Origin: Bacteroidia bacterium
Lineage (GTDB): Bacteria > Bacteroidota > Bacteroidia > AKYH767-A > OLB10
Length of the DNA: 28,037 nucleotides
Direction of reading: 5' to 3'
NCBI GenBank assembly: GCA_025450095.1
Contig: JANWID010000140.1
Coordinates: 1 to 28,037, forward strand
The notes under the pieces are model-generated. The model had not been told where the DNA came from and ran no database searches. It saw nothing but the letters and a program-made list of their open reading frames with translations. Shown piece after piece: positions 6,916 through 15,237 of this stretch; position 1 is the stretch's first letter, and each line of letters starts with the position of its first letter. The position numbers and the translations under genes were made by a program.

Positions 6916-8481
6916 ATGGAAGATTACGTATTGTTAATAGTATCAACTGTGGGAGCACTAACTGTGGGAGGACTGCTTACCTGGCTGATGATGCGCAATC
7001 AGAATATCAATCTTGAAAAAGCTGCACAGGAAAAAGCCAACGCTATACTGAAAGAGGCAGAAGCAAAAGCAGAGCTTGTCAAGAAAGATAAGATGATGGA
7101 AGCGAAAGAGAAGTTCTACCAGCTAAAGACCGAGCACGAAAAAACCATAGGAGAAAAAGACCGGAATATTCTGTCAGCAGAAAACCGGATCAAACAGAAG
7201 GAAAATTCCGTATCCCAGAAAATGGAACAGGTGCAACGGAAACAAACGGAGGTCGAAAATCAACAGAGCAATCTTAAAAACCAGCTTGAAAGTCTTGAAC
7301 TCCGTAAAGAAGAGTTGGACAAAATGCATCACAAACAGGTAGTCGCCCTTGAAAAAATTTCAGGGCTGTCGGTCCAGGAAGCTAAGTCACAGCTTGTGGA
7401 AGCTCTCAAAGCAGAAGCCAAGACAGAAGCTCATTCCTTCATTAAAGAAATTATTGATGAAGCAAAACTGACAGCGAATAAGGAAGCTAAGCGCATCGTT
7501 ATTCAAACCATCCAGCGCGTTGCAACGGAACAAGCTATTGAAAACTCAGTTACAGTTTTCAATATCGATAATGATGATGTTAAAGGCCGCGTAATAGGAC
7601 GGGAAGGGAGAAACATCCGGGCACTTGAAGCTGCCACCGGAATCGAAATAATAGTAGATGATACTCCTGAAGCGATCATCCTTTCCGGATTTGATCCTAT
7701 CCGGCGTGAGCTTGCGCGACTTGCATTGCATCAGCTGGTAACAGATGGAAGGATACATCCCGCACGTATCGAAGAGGTGGTTGTTAAAGTTCGCAAACAA
7801 CTCGAGGAAGAAATTATTGAAGTTGGAAAACGAACCACGATCGATCTTGGAATTCATGGTCTTGCACCAGAATTAATCCGGATGGTGGGAAGAATGAAAT
7901 ACCGTTCTTCATACGGGCAAAATCTTTTACAGCATTCACGGGAGGTTGCCAACCTTTGTGCTATCATGGCAACAGAGCTCGGTTTGAATGTTAAGCTGGC
8001 AAAGCGTGCCGGACTGTTGCACGATATCGGCAAAGTTCCGGATGATGAACCGGAATTACCGCATGCAATACTGGGAATGAAACTTGCCGAAAAGCATAAA
8101 GAGAATCCAGAGGTTTGTAATGCAATCGGGGCACACCATGACGAGATCGAGATGACCAGTATGATTTCACCCATCATCCAGGTTTGTGACGCAATTTCAG
8201 GAGCACGACCCGGTGCACGCCGTGAAGTAGTGGAACAATATATCAAGCGATTGAAAGACCTGGAAGCATTGGCATTGTCATACAAGGGTGTTGAAAAATC
8301 CTATGCGATTCAGGCAGGACGTGAACTTCGTGTAGTTGTGGAAAGTGAAAAGATCGATGACAAGACAGCTGAGTCAATGTCGTTTGAAATTGCACAACGC
8401 ATCCAGACTGAAATGACTTATCCCGGACAAGTAAAGGTTACCGTTATCAGGGAAACACGTTCGGTGAATTACGCTAAGTAA
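6916..8481 (+). CDS. rny: Ribonuclease Y
   Basis: At 521 residues it matches the normal length for this membrane-anchored endoribonuclease, which starts mRNA decay. Domain order is an N-terminal transmembrane helix (about residues 5-25), a long Lys/Glu/Gln-rich coiled coil (about 35-180), a KH RNA-binding domain with GREG at 228-231 ([12 protein letters not shown]), and an HD phosphohydrolase domain with the metal-binding HD pair at 369-370 (GLLHDIGKV) and a later AHHDEIE segment. All expected motifs are present. It lies downstream of zapA and the 6S candidate, and 47 nt before a flippase gene that begins the glycan locus. Confidence 0.97.
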   Translation: MEDYVLLIVSTVGALTVGGLLTWLMMRNQNINLEKAAQEKANAILKEAEAKAELVKKDKMMEAKEKFYQLKTEHEKTIGEKDRNILSAENRIKQKENSVSQKMEQVQRKQTEVENQQSNLKNQLESLELRKEELDKMHHKQVVALEKISGLSVQEAKSQLVEALKAEAKTEAHSFIKEIIDEAKLTANKEAKRIVIQTIQRVATEQAIENSVTVFNIDNDDVKGRVIGREGRNIRALEAATGIEIIVDDTPEAIILSGFDPIRRELARLALHQLVTDGRIHPARIEEVVVKVRKQLEEEIIEVGKRTTIDLGIHGLAPELIRMVGRMKYRSSYGQNLLQHSREVANLCAIMATELGLNVKLAKRAGLLHDIGKVPDDEPELPHAILGMKLAEKHKENPEVCNAIGAHHDEIEMTSMISPIIQVCDAISGARPGARREVVEQYIKRLKDLEALALSYKGVEKSYAIQAGRELRVVVESEKIDDKTAESMSFEIAQRIQTEMTYPGQVKVTVIRETRSVNYAK

Positions 8482-8511
8482 CCGGCAATTCTCCTTTGCG
8501 GGAGGCGCCGG
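8482..8511 (+). other. Two-tier hairpin between rny and the first flippase
   Basis: CCGGC (8482-8486) pairs with GCCGG (8507-8511), and inside it CTCC (8491-8494) with GGAG (8501-8504). There is no T-run after it. It begins right after the rny stop and lies in the leader of the flippase gene, so it may mark the transcript boundary or affect flippase translation. Confidence 0.3.
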
Positions 8512-8528
8512 AACGCAAACAGTTGCCG

Positions 8529-9821
8529 ATGATCAGCAAGCTTTCACTCCGTTCAGGATTAGTACGCAATGTCCTTACGCTTTTCACCGGCTCTACCATC
8601 GCCCAGGCAAGTCCTGTTATTATTTCTCCCATCCTCACCAGGATTTTCCCGGTAGATGATTTCGCAACATTAACTGTTGTTACCACGCTCATCTCTTTAC
8701 TTGGAGTCATTGTATGTGGTCGTTATGAAATTGCGGTGGGATTACCTGCAGATGACCAGGAAGCCCGGAAGCTTGTTTACCTGGCAATCGCAGTAGCGTT
8801 GATAACATCCTCTGTTGCGATGGTGTTTATGTTTTTCTTCAATCATCCGATAGCACGCCTTCTGAATAACGAAGCCGCTGCTCCATACTTGTTACTTGTA
8901 CCTGTATCAGCATTGGTATATGGTATAAACCAGGCCCTCACGTATTGGAACATACGTAAAAGGAATTACGCCCTGATGTCCTCCTCAAGAGTAAGTCAGA
9001 GCCTTGTCAATTCAGGATCAAGCCTTGCTTTTGGATCATCATCATTCAGTTTTAACGGGCTTGTAATTGGGAATATCCTGGGACAGTTCACTGCCCTTGC
9101 TTATACATTCACCAGGACACTTCAGAAGTCGCGAATTACATTCAGTAAATCAGAGATCAGCAAACCCGAATTACAATCGCTTGCGCTGAAATATTCTGAA
9201 TTGCCCAAGGTTAACGGGATACATGCATTAACGGATATGCTGCAATCAACAGGAGTCGTATTAATTATTTCATTTCTTTTCGGAAGCATCACGACCGGTC
9301 TGTATGGCCTTACATTACGGATACTGCAGGCGCCGTTAAACCTGATCGGAAGCTCTTTTTCAATTGTGTTTTATAAGGAGGTATCAGAAAAAGTGTCCAG
9401 GAATGAGAAAATAGACAAACTCTTACGTACTACTATCAGGACACTCGCCCTGATATCATTTCCAATTTTCCTGACCATTATGATTTTTGGTCCCGCGTTG
9501 TTTGCTTTTGTATTTGGGGAAGAGTGGCGTGAAGCAGGAGTGTATGCAAGAATTCTCAGTCCCTGGTTGTTTGTGAATTTCATAAGCTCACCCGTTTCTC
9601 ACCTTCCGGTAATACTAAACAAGCAACGGCAATTTTTCATGCTAAGTCTTATGGGAAATTCGCTGGTAGTGCTAAGCCTCCTTGCGGGATCATTGATTTT
9701 TAAAGATGTTAAAACAGGTTTGATGCTCGTTGCCGGAACACAGGTAATATTTCTTACCGTGGTAATTCTTTATTTTTTAAAAATTGCGTCCAGGCACGGG
9801 GAACTGAAAGCAAAAGTCTAA
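8529..9821 (+). CDS. Wzx-like polysaccharide flippase (oligosaccharide translocase)
   Basis: From the ATG at 8529 this gives 430 residues with roughly 12 hydrophobic segments and the N-terminal pattern of Wzx/MATE-type flippases (LVRNVLTLFTGSTIAQASPVIISPILTRIFPVDDFA..., then RYEIAVGLP). Such proteins move undecaprenyl-linked oligosaccharide across the inner membrane. A TTG at 8496 would add 11 polar residues that lie within the hairpin region, so it was not used. It reads in the same direction as rny and is convergent with the acyltransferase gene, with 9 nt between their stop codons. It resembles the second flippase at 17379-18674 in its first 80 residues, so the locus holds two paralogues. 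Confidence 0.88.
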   Translation: MISKLSLRSGLVRNVLTLFTGSTIAQASPVIISPILTRIFPVDDFATLTVVTTLISLLGVIVCGRYEIAVGLPADDQEARKLVYLAIAVALITSSVAMVFMFFFNHPIARLLNNEAAAPYLLLVPVSALVYGINQALTYWNIRKRNYALMSSSRVSQSLVNSGSSLAFGSSSFSFNGLVIGNILGQFTALAYTFTRTLQKSRITFSKSEISKPELQSLALKYSELPKVNGIHALTDMLQSTGVVLIISFLFGSITTGLYGLTLRILQAPLNLIGSSFSIVFYKEVSEKVSRNEKIDKLLRTTIRTLALISFPIFLTIMIFGPALFAFVFGEEWREAGVYARILSPWLFVNFISSPVSHLPVILNKQRQFFMLSLMGNSLVVLSLLAGSLIFKDVKTGLMLVAGTQVIFLTVVILYFLKIASRHGELKAKV

Positions 9822-9830
9822 AAGTACTTT

Positions 9831-10457
9831 TCAGAATTTTTTATTAAGTGATTTCAAAAGTACCTGATCGTAATAATCTTTGAAATTCAATCCTTCTGAT
9901 AACAGCTTGCTGTCAACATTGCGTGAATCATCAACAACGCGTGCGGGATTTCCTACTATCACCGAATAATCCGGAAAATTTCCCTTTACAATACTTCCCG
10001 CCCCGATGATACAACCTCTGCCTATTGAACTTCCAGGCAGAATGACAGAAGCGGTACCGATAAAAGTATATTCGCCGATAGTAACTTTTTCAAGAACATA
10101 ACCAATTCGTTCCGTTGCCGGAGTTTCAATATATTTTTCACCGAGAAGACGAATGGCATTCTGGCTGCTATGACTGTATATGCAGCTATGTGAAGCTACA
10201 TGTACGCCCTGACCGATAGATACCCCACCAATACCATCCACGAGGCAGAAATGTCCAATCCATACATCGTTGGCAATGTTGATATTTTTTCTACCGATAA
10301 GCGCTGCCGACGAACTGACACGGGTTTTTTTCCGGAAAGCACCATCGGGTTTATTGAAATAACCATACACCATGAATGGCTTTCTGAAAAAAGCAAAGAA
10401 ATGCATCACAACTGAAATCAGAATACCGGCAGGTGAGAGATACAATTTACGTAGCAT
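9831..10457 (-). CDS. Hexapeptide-repeat (left-handed beta-helix) acyltransferase
   Basis: At 208 residues, it has isoleucine/valine/glycine hexapeptide repeats from about residue 50 (NINIANDVWIG..., VSIGQGVHVAS..., VTIGEYTFIG..., SSIGRGCIIGAGSIV) and ends with SVIVGNPARVV, as in WbbJ-type O-acetyltransferases. It would transfer an acetyl or other acyl group to a sugar, from a CoA donor. As the last gene of the operon with an FdtA/FdtB-like pair, it could be the N-acyltransferase that finishes a 3-amino sugar (FdtC/QdtC role), or it could O-acetylate the glycan. A hydrophobic N-terminal stretch (about 8-24) suggests membrane contact. It starts 2 nt after the GT4 stop. Confidence 0.85.
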   Translation of the reverse strand: MLRKLYLSPAGILISVVMHFFAFFRKPFMVYGYFNKPDGAFRKKTRVSSSAALIGRKNINIANDVWIGHFCLVDGIGGVSIGQGVHVASHSCIYSHSSQNAIRLLGEKYIETPATERIGYVLEKVTIGEYTFIGTASVILPGSSIGRGCIIGAGSIVKGNFPDYSVIVGNPARVVDDSRNVDSKLLSEGLNFKDYYDQVLLKSLNKKF

Positions 10458-10459
10458 GA

Positions 10460-11623
10460 TCAGCCCGTTTTATGAATGTATTTATAGTATAATGCAGCAT
10501 TCTCCGGTGTGAAGTCTGCTGCTGCCTTCCTTGAATTCTCTTTAAGATTTTCCAAATGCCGGCGGTCACTTTGCAGTGAAAGTATAAAATTTACAATGCC
10601 CTGTACATCACCCGGAACAAAAAGCTTTCCGCACTTATAGGTTTCAATAATAGATTCAAGTTCCGAATTGCGAGGTGCGATAGCGAGTAAAACACTTCCC
10701 GCTGCTAATGCAGAATAAGTTTTACTTGGAACAGAAACGGCTTCCATTCCTTTTTCCAGGGTAACAACATTAATATCACCCGTAGTAATTACCTCGGGAA
10801 AAACTACTGCATCCTGGTAGGGTAGTATCCGGGTATTCTTCAATTGCAGTTCTGCTGCTTTGTTTTCAATTTCACGCTTTCTTGATCCTTCACCGACAAG
10901 CAAAAATCCAATTGCTTCGTTTTCATTAAGAATTGCAGCCGCGTTAAGCACGGAGTCGAAATCATGTGTGCCACCCATATTTCCAGAATACAATACGGTA
11001 AGTTTATTTTGTTGATTGTACCGGATAGCAAACAGGTTCTGCGATTTTTCACCTGGTTTAATGGCTGCAATATCCGCCCAGTTATGAATGACAAACGGAT
11101 GCACCTTATTTTGTCCATACTTTATAATTGCTGCTGCCATTTGTTTACCTAATGTAATAATGACTTCCGCATTTTTGAACAATCCCGAATTCATCCGCCC
11201 CCACAGACGGAACAATATGCTGTTTTTGGAAACACTTCCGAACCCAATCAATGCGTCGGGGAAAAGATCCCATACTACCAGGCTATATTTTCGGCCGGAT
11301 ACAAATTTCATAACAGGTCCTATGAATGGAGTGAAAGGCGGTGTTGTGATAAATACTAAATGGTTTTTTGAAGATGAGAACAAGACGTAAAAGAAAACGC
11401 GGATAGTAAACCACATCCAGGTTGCAAGCCTGGAAAAAGTTGTTGATTTATTATACCGGCAATAATATTTTACTTCGACGGATGGGTCCAGGGCTATTCT
11501 CGTGTTGCTGATCTCACCGGTAAGCAGAACCACTTTTTCACCATTTTTCGCAAACTGGTTAATGATATCCACGCACAGTTGCCGTGCGACCTGGACAACG
11601 AAAATGTACTTTTTGCCACTCAT
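10460..11623 (-). CDS. Glycosyltransferase family 4 (WbuB-like)
   Basis: This is 387 residues and predicted to be a GT-B fold retaining glycosyltransferase. The C-terminal donor-binding half shows LTVLYSGNMGGTHDFD..., FLLVGEGSRKREIE, and the WbuB/WcaI-like segment VSVPSKTYSALAAGSVLLAIAPRNSELESII, where one of the glutamates should contact the nucleotide sugar. Near residues 70-110 there is a hydrophobic membrane-associating region. It should add one sugar to the lipid-linked oligosaccharide on the cytoplasmic face; donor and linkage are not readable. It is translated tightly with the acyltransferase downstream and sits 19 nt after the aminotransferase. Confidence 0.9.
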   Translation of the reverse strand: MSGKKYIFVVQVARQLCVDIINQFAKNGEKVVLLTGEISNTRIALDPSVEVKYYCRYNKSTTFSRLATWMWFTIRVFFYVLFSSSKNHLVFITTPPFTPFIGPVMKFVSGRKYSLVVWDLFPDALIGFGSVSKNSILFRLWGRMNSGLFKNAEVIITLGKQMAAAIIKYGQNKVHPFVIHNWADIAAIKPGEKSQNLFAIRYNQQNKLTVLYSGNMGGTHDFDSVLNAAAILNENEAIGFLLVGEGSRKREIENKAAELQLKNTRILPYQDAVVFPEVITTGDINVVTLEKGMEAVSVPSKTYSALAAGSVLLAIAPRNSELESIIETYKCGKLFVPGDVQGIVNFILSLQSDRRHLENLKENSRKAAADFTPENAALYYKYIHKTG

Positions 11624-11642
11624 TGCTTCAGGTGAAGGAAGA

Positions 11643-12728
11643 TCAGAATTTATTCATCACTTCCACCACCCGGTGAATATCTTCGGGTGTGTGGTAATAA
11701 GAAACCGGGAGACTCAGAATGGTTTTATGTATTTCATCAGATACCGGAAACTCCCGGCCCTTGAAAAGGTTTTGTGTAGCTTCCTGCCTGTATGGTGGAA
11801 TAGGGTAATGTATTTCGGTTTTAATTCCGTTTTGCAATAAATATTCGCGTAACCGGTCACGTTCTGCATGACGGATTGCGTATATGTGAAATACATCGAA
11901 AAAATCGGGTTGATCGAATGGTTTTATGAAGTCCGTACTGAGATTTTCAGAATAAATCTTTGCTAATAATCGTTTGTGATCATTAATGGCATCCAGGCTT
12001 CTGAGTTTTACCGAAAGAAAACCAGCCTGGACTTCATCAAGTCGTGAATTAACTCCGATGTATTCATTCACATATTTAATTCCCGAACCATAATTACGAA
12101 GTTTTTTAATTTTCTCAGCCAGTATGTTGTCGTCTGTGGTAATTGCCCCGGCATCACCGAGTGCTCCAAGATTTTTAGTGGGATAAAAGCTGAATGCGCC
12201 AAAATCACCAAATGTGCCGGTCATCCGGTTTTTATATTTAGCACCATGTGATTGAGCGCAATCTTCGATCAGAACCAGGTTATGTTTTTTGCAAATCGCA
12301 GTAACAGGATCCATTTCACATGATTTCCCGTAAAGGTGTACTACAATCACAGCCTTGGTTTTTGATGTGATTTTTTCTTCAATGCGGGAGGAATCCATAT
12401 TATAGGTCCTGATATCAGGCTCGACCAGCACCGGCACCAGGTTGTTCTGTAAAATTGCAAGGATGGTTGCGATATACGTATTGGAAGGAACAAGAACTTC
12501 ACTACCCGGTTCAAGTTCATAATTGCGAAGCGCAAGTATCAGTGCATCGAGACCTGATGCCACTCCAACACAATATCGGGATCCTGTGTAAGCAGCAAAT
12601 TCGCTTTCGAAATTTTTTACATTTTCTCCCAGTATGTACCAACCTTTTTCCATTGTATGCCCGAAGGATTCCTTCATTTCCCTGAAAAAAGGCTCATTCA
12701 GCCGGGCAAGGTTTTCATACTCAATCAT
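11643..12728 (-). CDS. fdtB: DegT/DnrJ/EryC1/StrS sugar aminotransferase, FdtB-like
   Basis: This is 361 residues and PLP-dependent. The Schiff-base lysine is Lys185 in [16 protein letters not shown], the PLP-ring aspartate lies in [11 protein letters not shown] (about 153-163), and the phosphate-binding ASGLDAL segment is at 58-64. This subgroup transaminates dTDP-3-keto-6-deoxyhexoses (FdtB, QdtB, VioA-like). The start at ATG 12728 is favoured because it overlaps the FdtA-like gene by 8 nt, which would couple translation; an upstream in-frame opening to 12776 would extend into that gene. With the adjacent ketoisomerase it would make dTDP-3-amino-3,6-dideoxy-galactose (Fuc3N) or the glucose epimer (Qui3N). 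Which one depends on FdtA versus QdtA specificity, which is not visible here. Confidence 0.88.
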   Translation of the reverse strand: MIEYENLARLNEPFFREMKESFGHTMEKGWYILGENVKNFESEFAAYTGSRYCVGVASGLDALILALRNYELEPGSEVLVPSNTYIATILAILQNNLVPVLVEPDIRTYNMDSSRIEEKITSKTKAVIVVHLYGKSCEMDPVTAICKKHNLVLIEDCAQSHGAKYKNRMTGTFGDFGAFSFYPTKNLGALGDAGAITTDDNILAEKIKKLRNYGSGIKYVNEYIGVNSRLDEVQAGFLSVKLRSLDAINDHKRLLAKIYSENLSTDFIKPFDQPDFFDVFHIYAIRHAERDRLREYLLQNGIKTEIHYPIPPYRQEATQNLFKGREFPVSDEIHKTILSLPVSYYHTPEDIHRVVEVMNKF

Positions 12729-13089
12729 GGTATTTTTCGTAGATGTAGTCATTCGCGTCAAAATAATCAGATGCAAGCACCATGAGGATGCAATCTTTAG
12801 AGAAATTTATCATTTTATGCCAATCGCGTGGTTCCAGGATCAGGCACTTCGAAGGTTTATTGAGTTCAAAAGCTTCATCTTTATTTCCATTCTGGTTTAC
12901 TATTGTACAACTTCCCTGTAGGCATACCGCAGCCTGGTAGGTGATTTTATGGCGATGGCCACCGCGTTCGGAATTATCGACTCCATAAATATAAAACACC
13001 CGCTTCACCGGAAAAGGCAGCACTTTTTCAATAACTGTAAGGTTTCCCCGCTTGTCGGTGAATGTAGTCAGATCGATCAGGTATGCCAT
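12721..13089 (-). CDS. fdtA: FdtA/QdtA-like dTDP-4-keto-6-deoxyglucose 3,4-ketoisomerase (cupin)
   Basis: This is 122 residues of a small cupin. The family signature ERGGHRHK is at residues 41-48, with His45 and His47 in the positions of the catalytic histidines of FdtA; the N-terminal segment [12 protein letters not shown] and the following beta strands also fit. The enzyme moves the keto group of dTDP-4-keto-6-deoxyglucose from C4 to C3, giving the substrate for the neighbouring aminotransferase. It overlaps the upstream glycosyltransferase gene by one base (TAATG) and the aminotransferase by 8 nt. It is slightly shorter than typical FdtA (about 140). FdtA and QdtA differ in C4 stereochemistry and cannot be told apart by eye. 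Confidence 0.87.
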   Translation of the reverse strand: MAYLIDLTTFTDKRGNLTVIEKVLPFPVKRVFYIYGVDNSERGGHRHKITYQAAVCLQGSCTIVNQNGNKDEAFELNKPSKCLILEPRDWHKMINFSKDCILMVLASDYFDANDYIYEKYHD

Positions 13090-14072
13090 TATTTCTTCAG
13101 CTTCATGATGTTAAACTTAAGTATATTTTTCATGACCATCTTAAGCATTTCTTTTGGCCCTCCTTTTAAACCATATCCCGGATTAAAATATGAAGGTCTG
13201 AAGGCAGGGTATTTTCCGGAAAGAACCTCTGAAAGACGTGCCATCTCTACCAGATACGGCTGATATATTTGCGCTTTAACATCCTGCTGTAAAGGAATCC
13301 ACCCAATATCGGCAACATCATGTTTCATAAATTTAACATAATGAAAATGATAAAATACAATATCGCCACTGGCTTTCCTGCGTTTGTTATAATATCCCAG
13401 TTTCCGGTTTCGGTTCTTTATAGAATATTGCTGGATATTCCAGGGTGCAAGTCCACCACCTTCATGTTGTAAAACATGAACGCCTTCGAATCGTGTAGTC
13501 CAGTCATCAAGATATTTCTGATCACCGAATTTACCATCTTCATACCGGTCGTAACACCATTCAAGACAAGCATTCCGCCACCAGTTCAAAACAGTCATAC
13601 CTTTTGAATCATTCCGGAATGTAATAAACTGAACACAATATTTACCTGCTATTTTGGACCGGTCATAAGCAGGTGTGGAGCGGTGTTCAGTGATCAATAC
13701 AGATTTATCACCCATTTCTGTTATGAGAACTTCTGGATCAGAATAAAAGTATAAATCCGCATCTATGTAAGTACAATGCGACAGATTGAACTTTTGAATG
13801 CAATAAAGAATTGTGGATGGAGTTGCCGTCCAGCAATATTCCGCACGGCTTCTGTCAGGCTTAATACGAAGTAATTCCGGGTCTTCAAATTCTGAAAGAG
13901 AGATCACAGTAATCTCACTATAATTTAAATCTTTCAAAATAGTTTCACTCAATGCATCGAATGCAAAAATATAAAGATGAAAATCCTTGTGATTCCGTTT
14001 CAGCGATTCGTACATGATCAGCCCCCTGGTGAGGTAATGCGAATCAAATAAAGTACAATAATTAAGTTTCAT
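13089..14072 (-). CDS. GT-A fold glycosyltransferase, family not firmly identified
   Basis: This is 327 residues. An N-terminal GT-A nucleotide-sugar domain begins NYCTLFDSHYLTRGLIMYESL. It has the metal-binding DAD at 104-106 (CTYIDADLYFYSD) and a conserved-looking block, CYDRYEDGKFGDQKYLDDW, around 173-191, with a following GGGLAPWNI. These fit an inverting or retaining transferase that adds a sugar in the cytoplasm; donor and acceptor are unknown. The C-terminal 50 residues are basic and hydrophobic (KEMLKMVMKNILKFNIMKLKK), perhaps for membrane attachment. Its stop shares a base with the FdtA-like start codon. Confidence 0.8.
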   Translation of the reverse strand: MKLNYCTLFDSHYLTRGLIMYESLKRNHKDFHLYIFAFDALSETILKDLNYSEITVISLSEFEDPELLRIKPDRSRAEYCWTATPSTILYCIQKFNLSHCTYIDADLYFYSDPEVLITEMGDKSVLITEHRSTPAYDRSKIAGKYCVQFITFRNDSKGMTVLNWWRNACLEWCYDRYEDGKFGDQKYLDDWTTRFEGVHVLQHEGGGLAPWNIQQYSIKNRNRKLGYYNKRRKASGDIVFYHFHYVKFMKHDVADIGWIPLQQDVKAQIYQPYLVEMARLSEVLSGKYPAFRPSYFNPGYGLKGGPKEMLKMVMKNILKFNIMKLKK

Positions 14073-14094
14073 TTTCTGAATCGGACAAGGTTGA

Positions 14095-15219
14095 TCAGGT
14101 ATTCATTTTTTCCCGTAAGAACCGGAGGGTATTCCCGGCAACTATTTCGGGAAGATAGCCTTTTTCACGAATGCTGCGGACACAAGCCTCCACGATAGCA
14201 TTTCGTGATACTTCGAGCTTTCGTTTCCACAACACAATTTTTGATGCGAGATCCAAAACTGATCCGTCTTCATAAAAATCTCCGTTAATACCAGGCTCCA
14301 GTAATTCTATTTCGGGCATTTGTAAATTTTCATTACCGGTTGTAATCACGGGTATTCCATACGAAAATGCCTGGACAATCGATAAGCCGATTCCCCCGGG
14401 ATAAACCATCAAATCAGAATGAAGCAAATATTCCCGGAGCGGCTCACCATACAGCGCACCTGTAAATCTGATTTTATCATTTAATCCCAGTCTTGCCACT
14501 TCGCTGATCATGCTGTTTGCATCACCTCCACCGACAATTACACATTCAAAATTCATCCCTTCATGCCTGTGTATATGATCGAGTGCAGCAATAAGCAGAT
14601 CGAGACGTTTTGAAGGAATAATTCTTCCGCAGAAAATAATCCTGACCGGATCTTTGAATGGAGGTTTACTGATGTCAGTGTTAAGAAATCCGTAATCCGG
14701 GGAATTCAGCGAGTTGTTCACTACGCAAATATTTCCCTGTTGTATGCCCATTTTTTCGAGCGTGCTTTTACCTTTGTGGCTATACGCCAGAATTCCGGTT
14801 GCATTTTTATAAAAGAACTTTCGTGCCATCCGGCCAGCAACACCCTGTTTACCGGCAGTGGCATGTGACCACCAGAAAAATTTTTTCCGGAGCAATATCC
14901 GGTGAATGAAAAATAACAGTAATTGATGAATCTGGTGAAAATCAACACCGGTACATATAATTGCATCCGGTTTTTCCGAAAGTATATACCGAACCGAACC
15001 CTTTAGGAAGTAAAAGCGATGACCTGCAATTCGAAAACCCAGGAATGAAAATGTTTTAAAACGGTCGTCATCAATTCCCCGGATGCCTTCAAAATTTTTT
15101 CCGCCCACAATGATGAAGTGTAAATCAGGGCCGGCAGAAAGCAAATTGAAAACATCCAGCTTATAATGCGCCAGCACTGGTTCCTGTAATACTATTTTTT
15201 TATGATCGACTAACTGCAT
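14095..15219 (-). CDS. Glycosyltransferase family 4
   Basis: This is 374 residues with a GT-B fold. The C-terminal half has the standard donor-site run IIFCGRIIPSKRLDLLIAAL (about 195-215), VIVGGGDANSMI, IRFTGALYGEPLREYL, and VYPGGIGLSIVQAFSYGIPVITT, in which the usual E-x7-E is altered. It should elongate the lipid-linked oligosaccharide. The start is 18 nt after the stop of the Wzy-like gene, and the stop is 22 nt before the GT-A gene, consistent with one operon. Donor sugar is not predictable from the sequence. Confidence 0.88.
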   Translation of the reverse strand: MQLVDHKKIVLQEPVLAHYKLDVFNLLSAGPDLHFIIVGGKNFEGIRGIDDDRFKTFSFLGFRIAGHRFYFLKGSVRYILSEKPDAIICTGVDFHQIHQLLLFFIHRILLRKKFFWWSHATAGKQGVAGRMARKFFYKNATGILAYSHKGKSTLEKMGIQQGNICVVNNSLNSPDYGFLNTDISKPPFKDPVRIIFCGRIIPSKRLDLLIAALDHIHRHEGMNFECVIVGGGDANSMISEVARLGLNDKIRFTGALYGEPLREYLLHSDLMVYPGGIGLSIVQAFSYGIPVITTGNENLQMPEIELLEPGINGDFYEDGSVLDLASKIVLWKRKLEVSRNAIVEACVRSIREKGYLPEIVAGNTLRFLREKMNT

Positions 15220-15237
15220 TTAAGAATTCTATGCCGG

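Noticed and set aside
9820..9831. Palindrome AAAAGTACTTTT between the convergent stops of the flippase and acyltransferase genes
   Set aside because: A+T-only stem around a GTAC loop is too weak to be called a terminator, although a T-run follows at 9837-9842 on the + strand.
12634..13263. + strand open frames opposite fdtA, fdtB and the GT-A gene
   Set aside because: They are shadows of overlapping minus-strand genes whose family motifs are clear.
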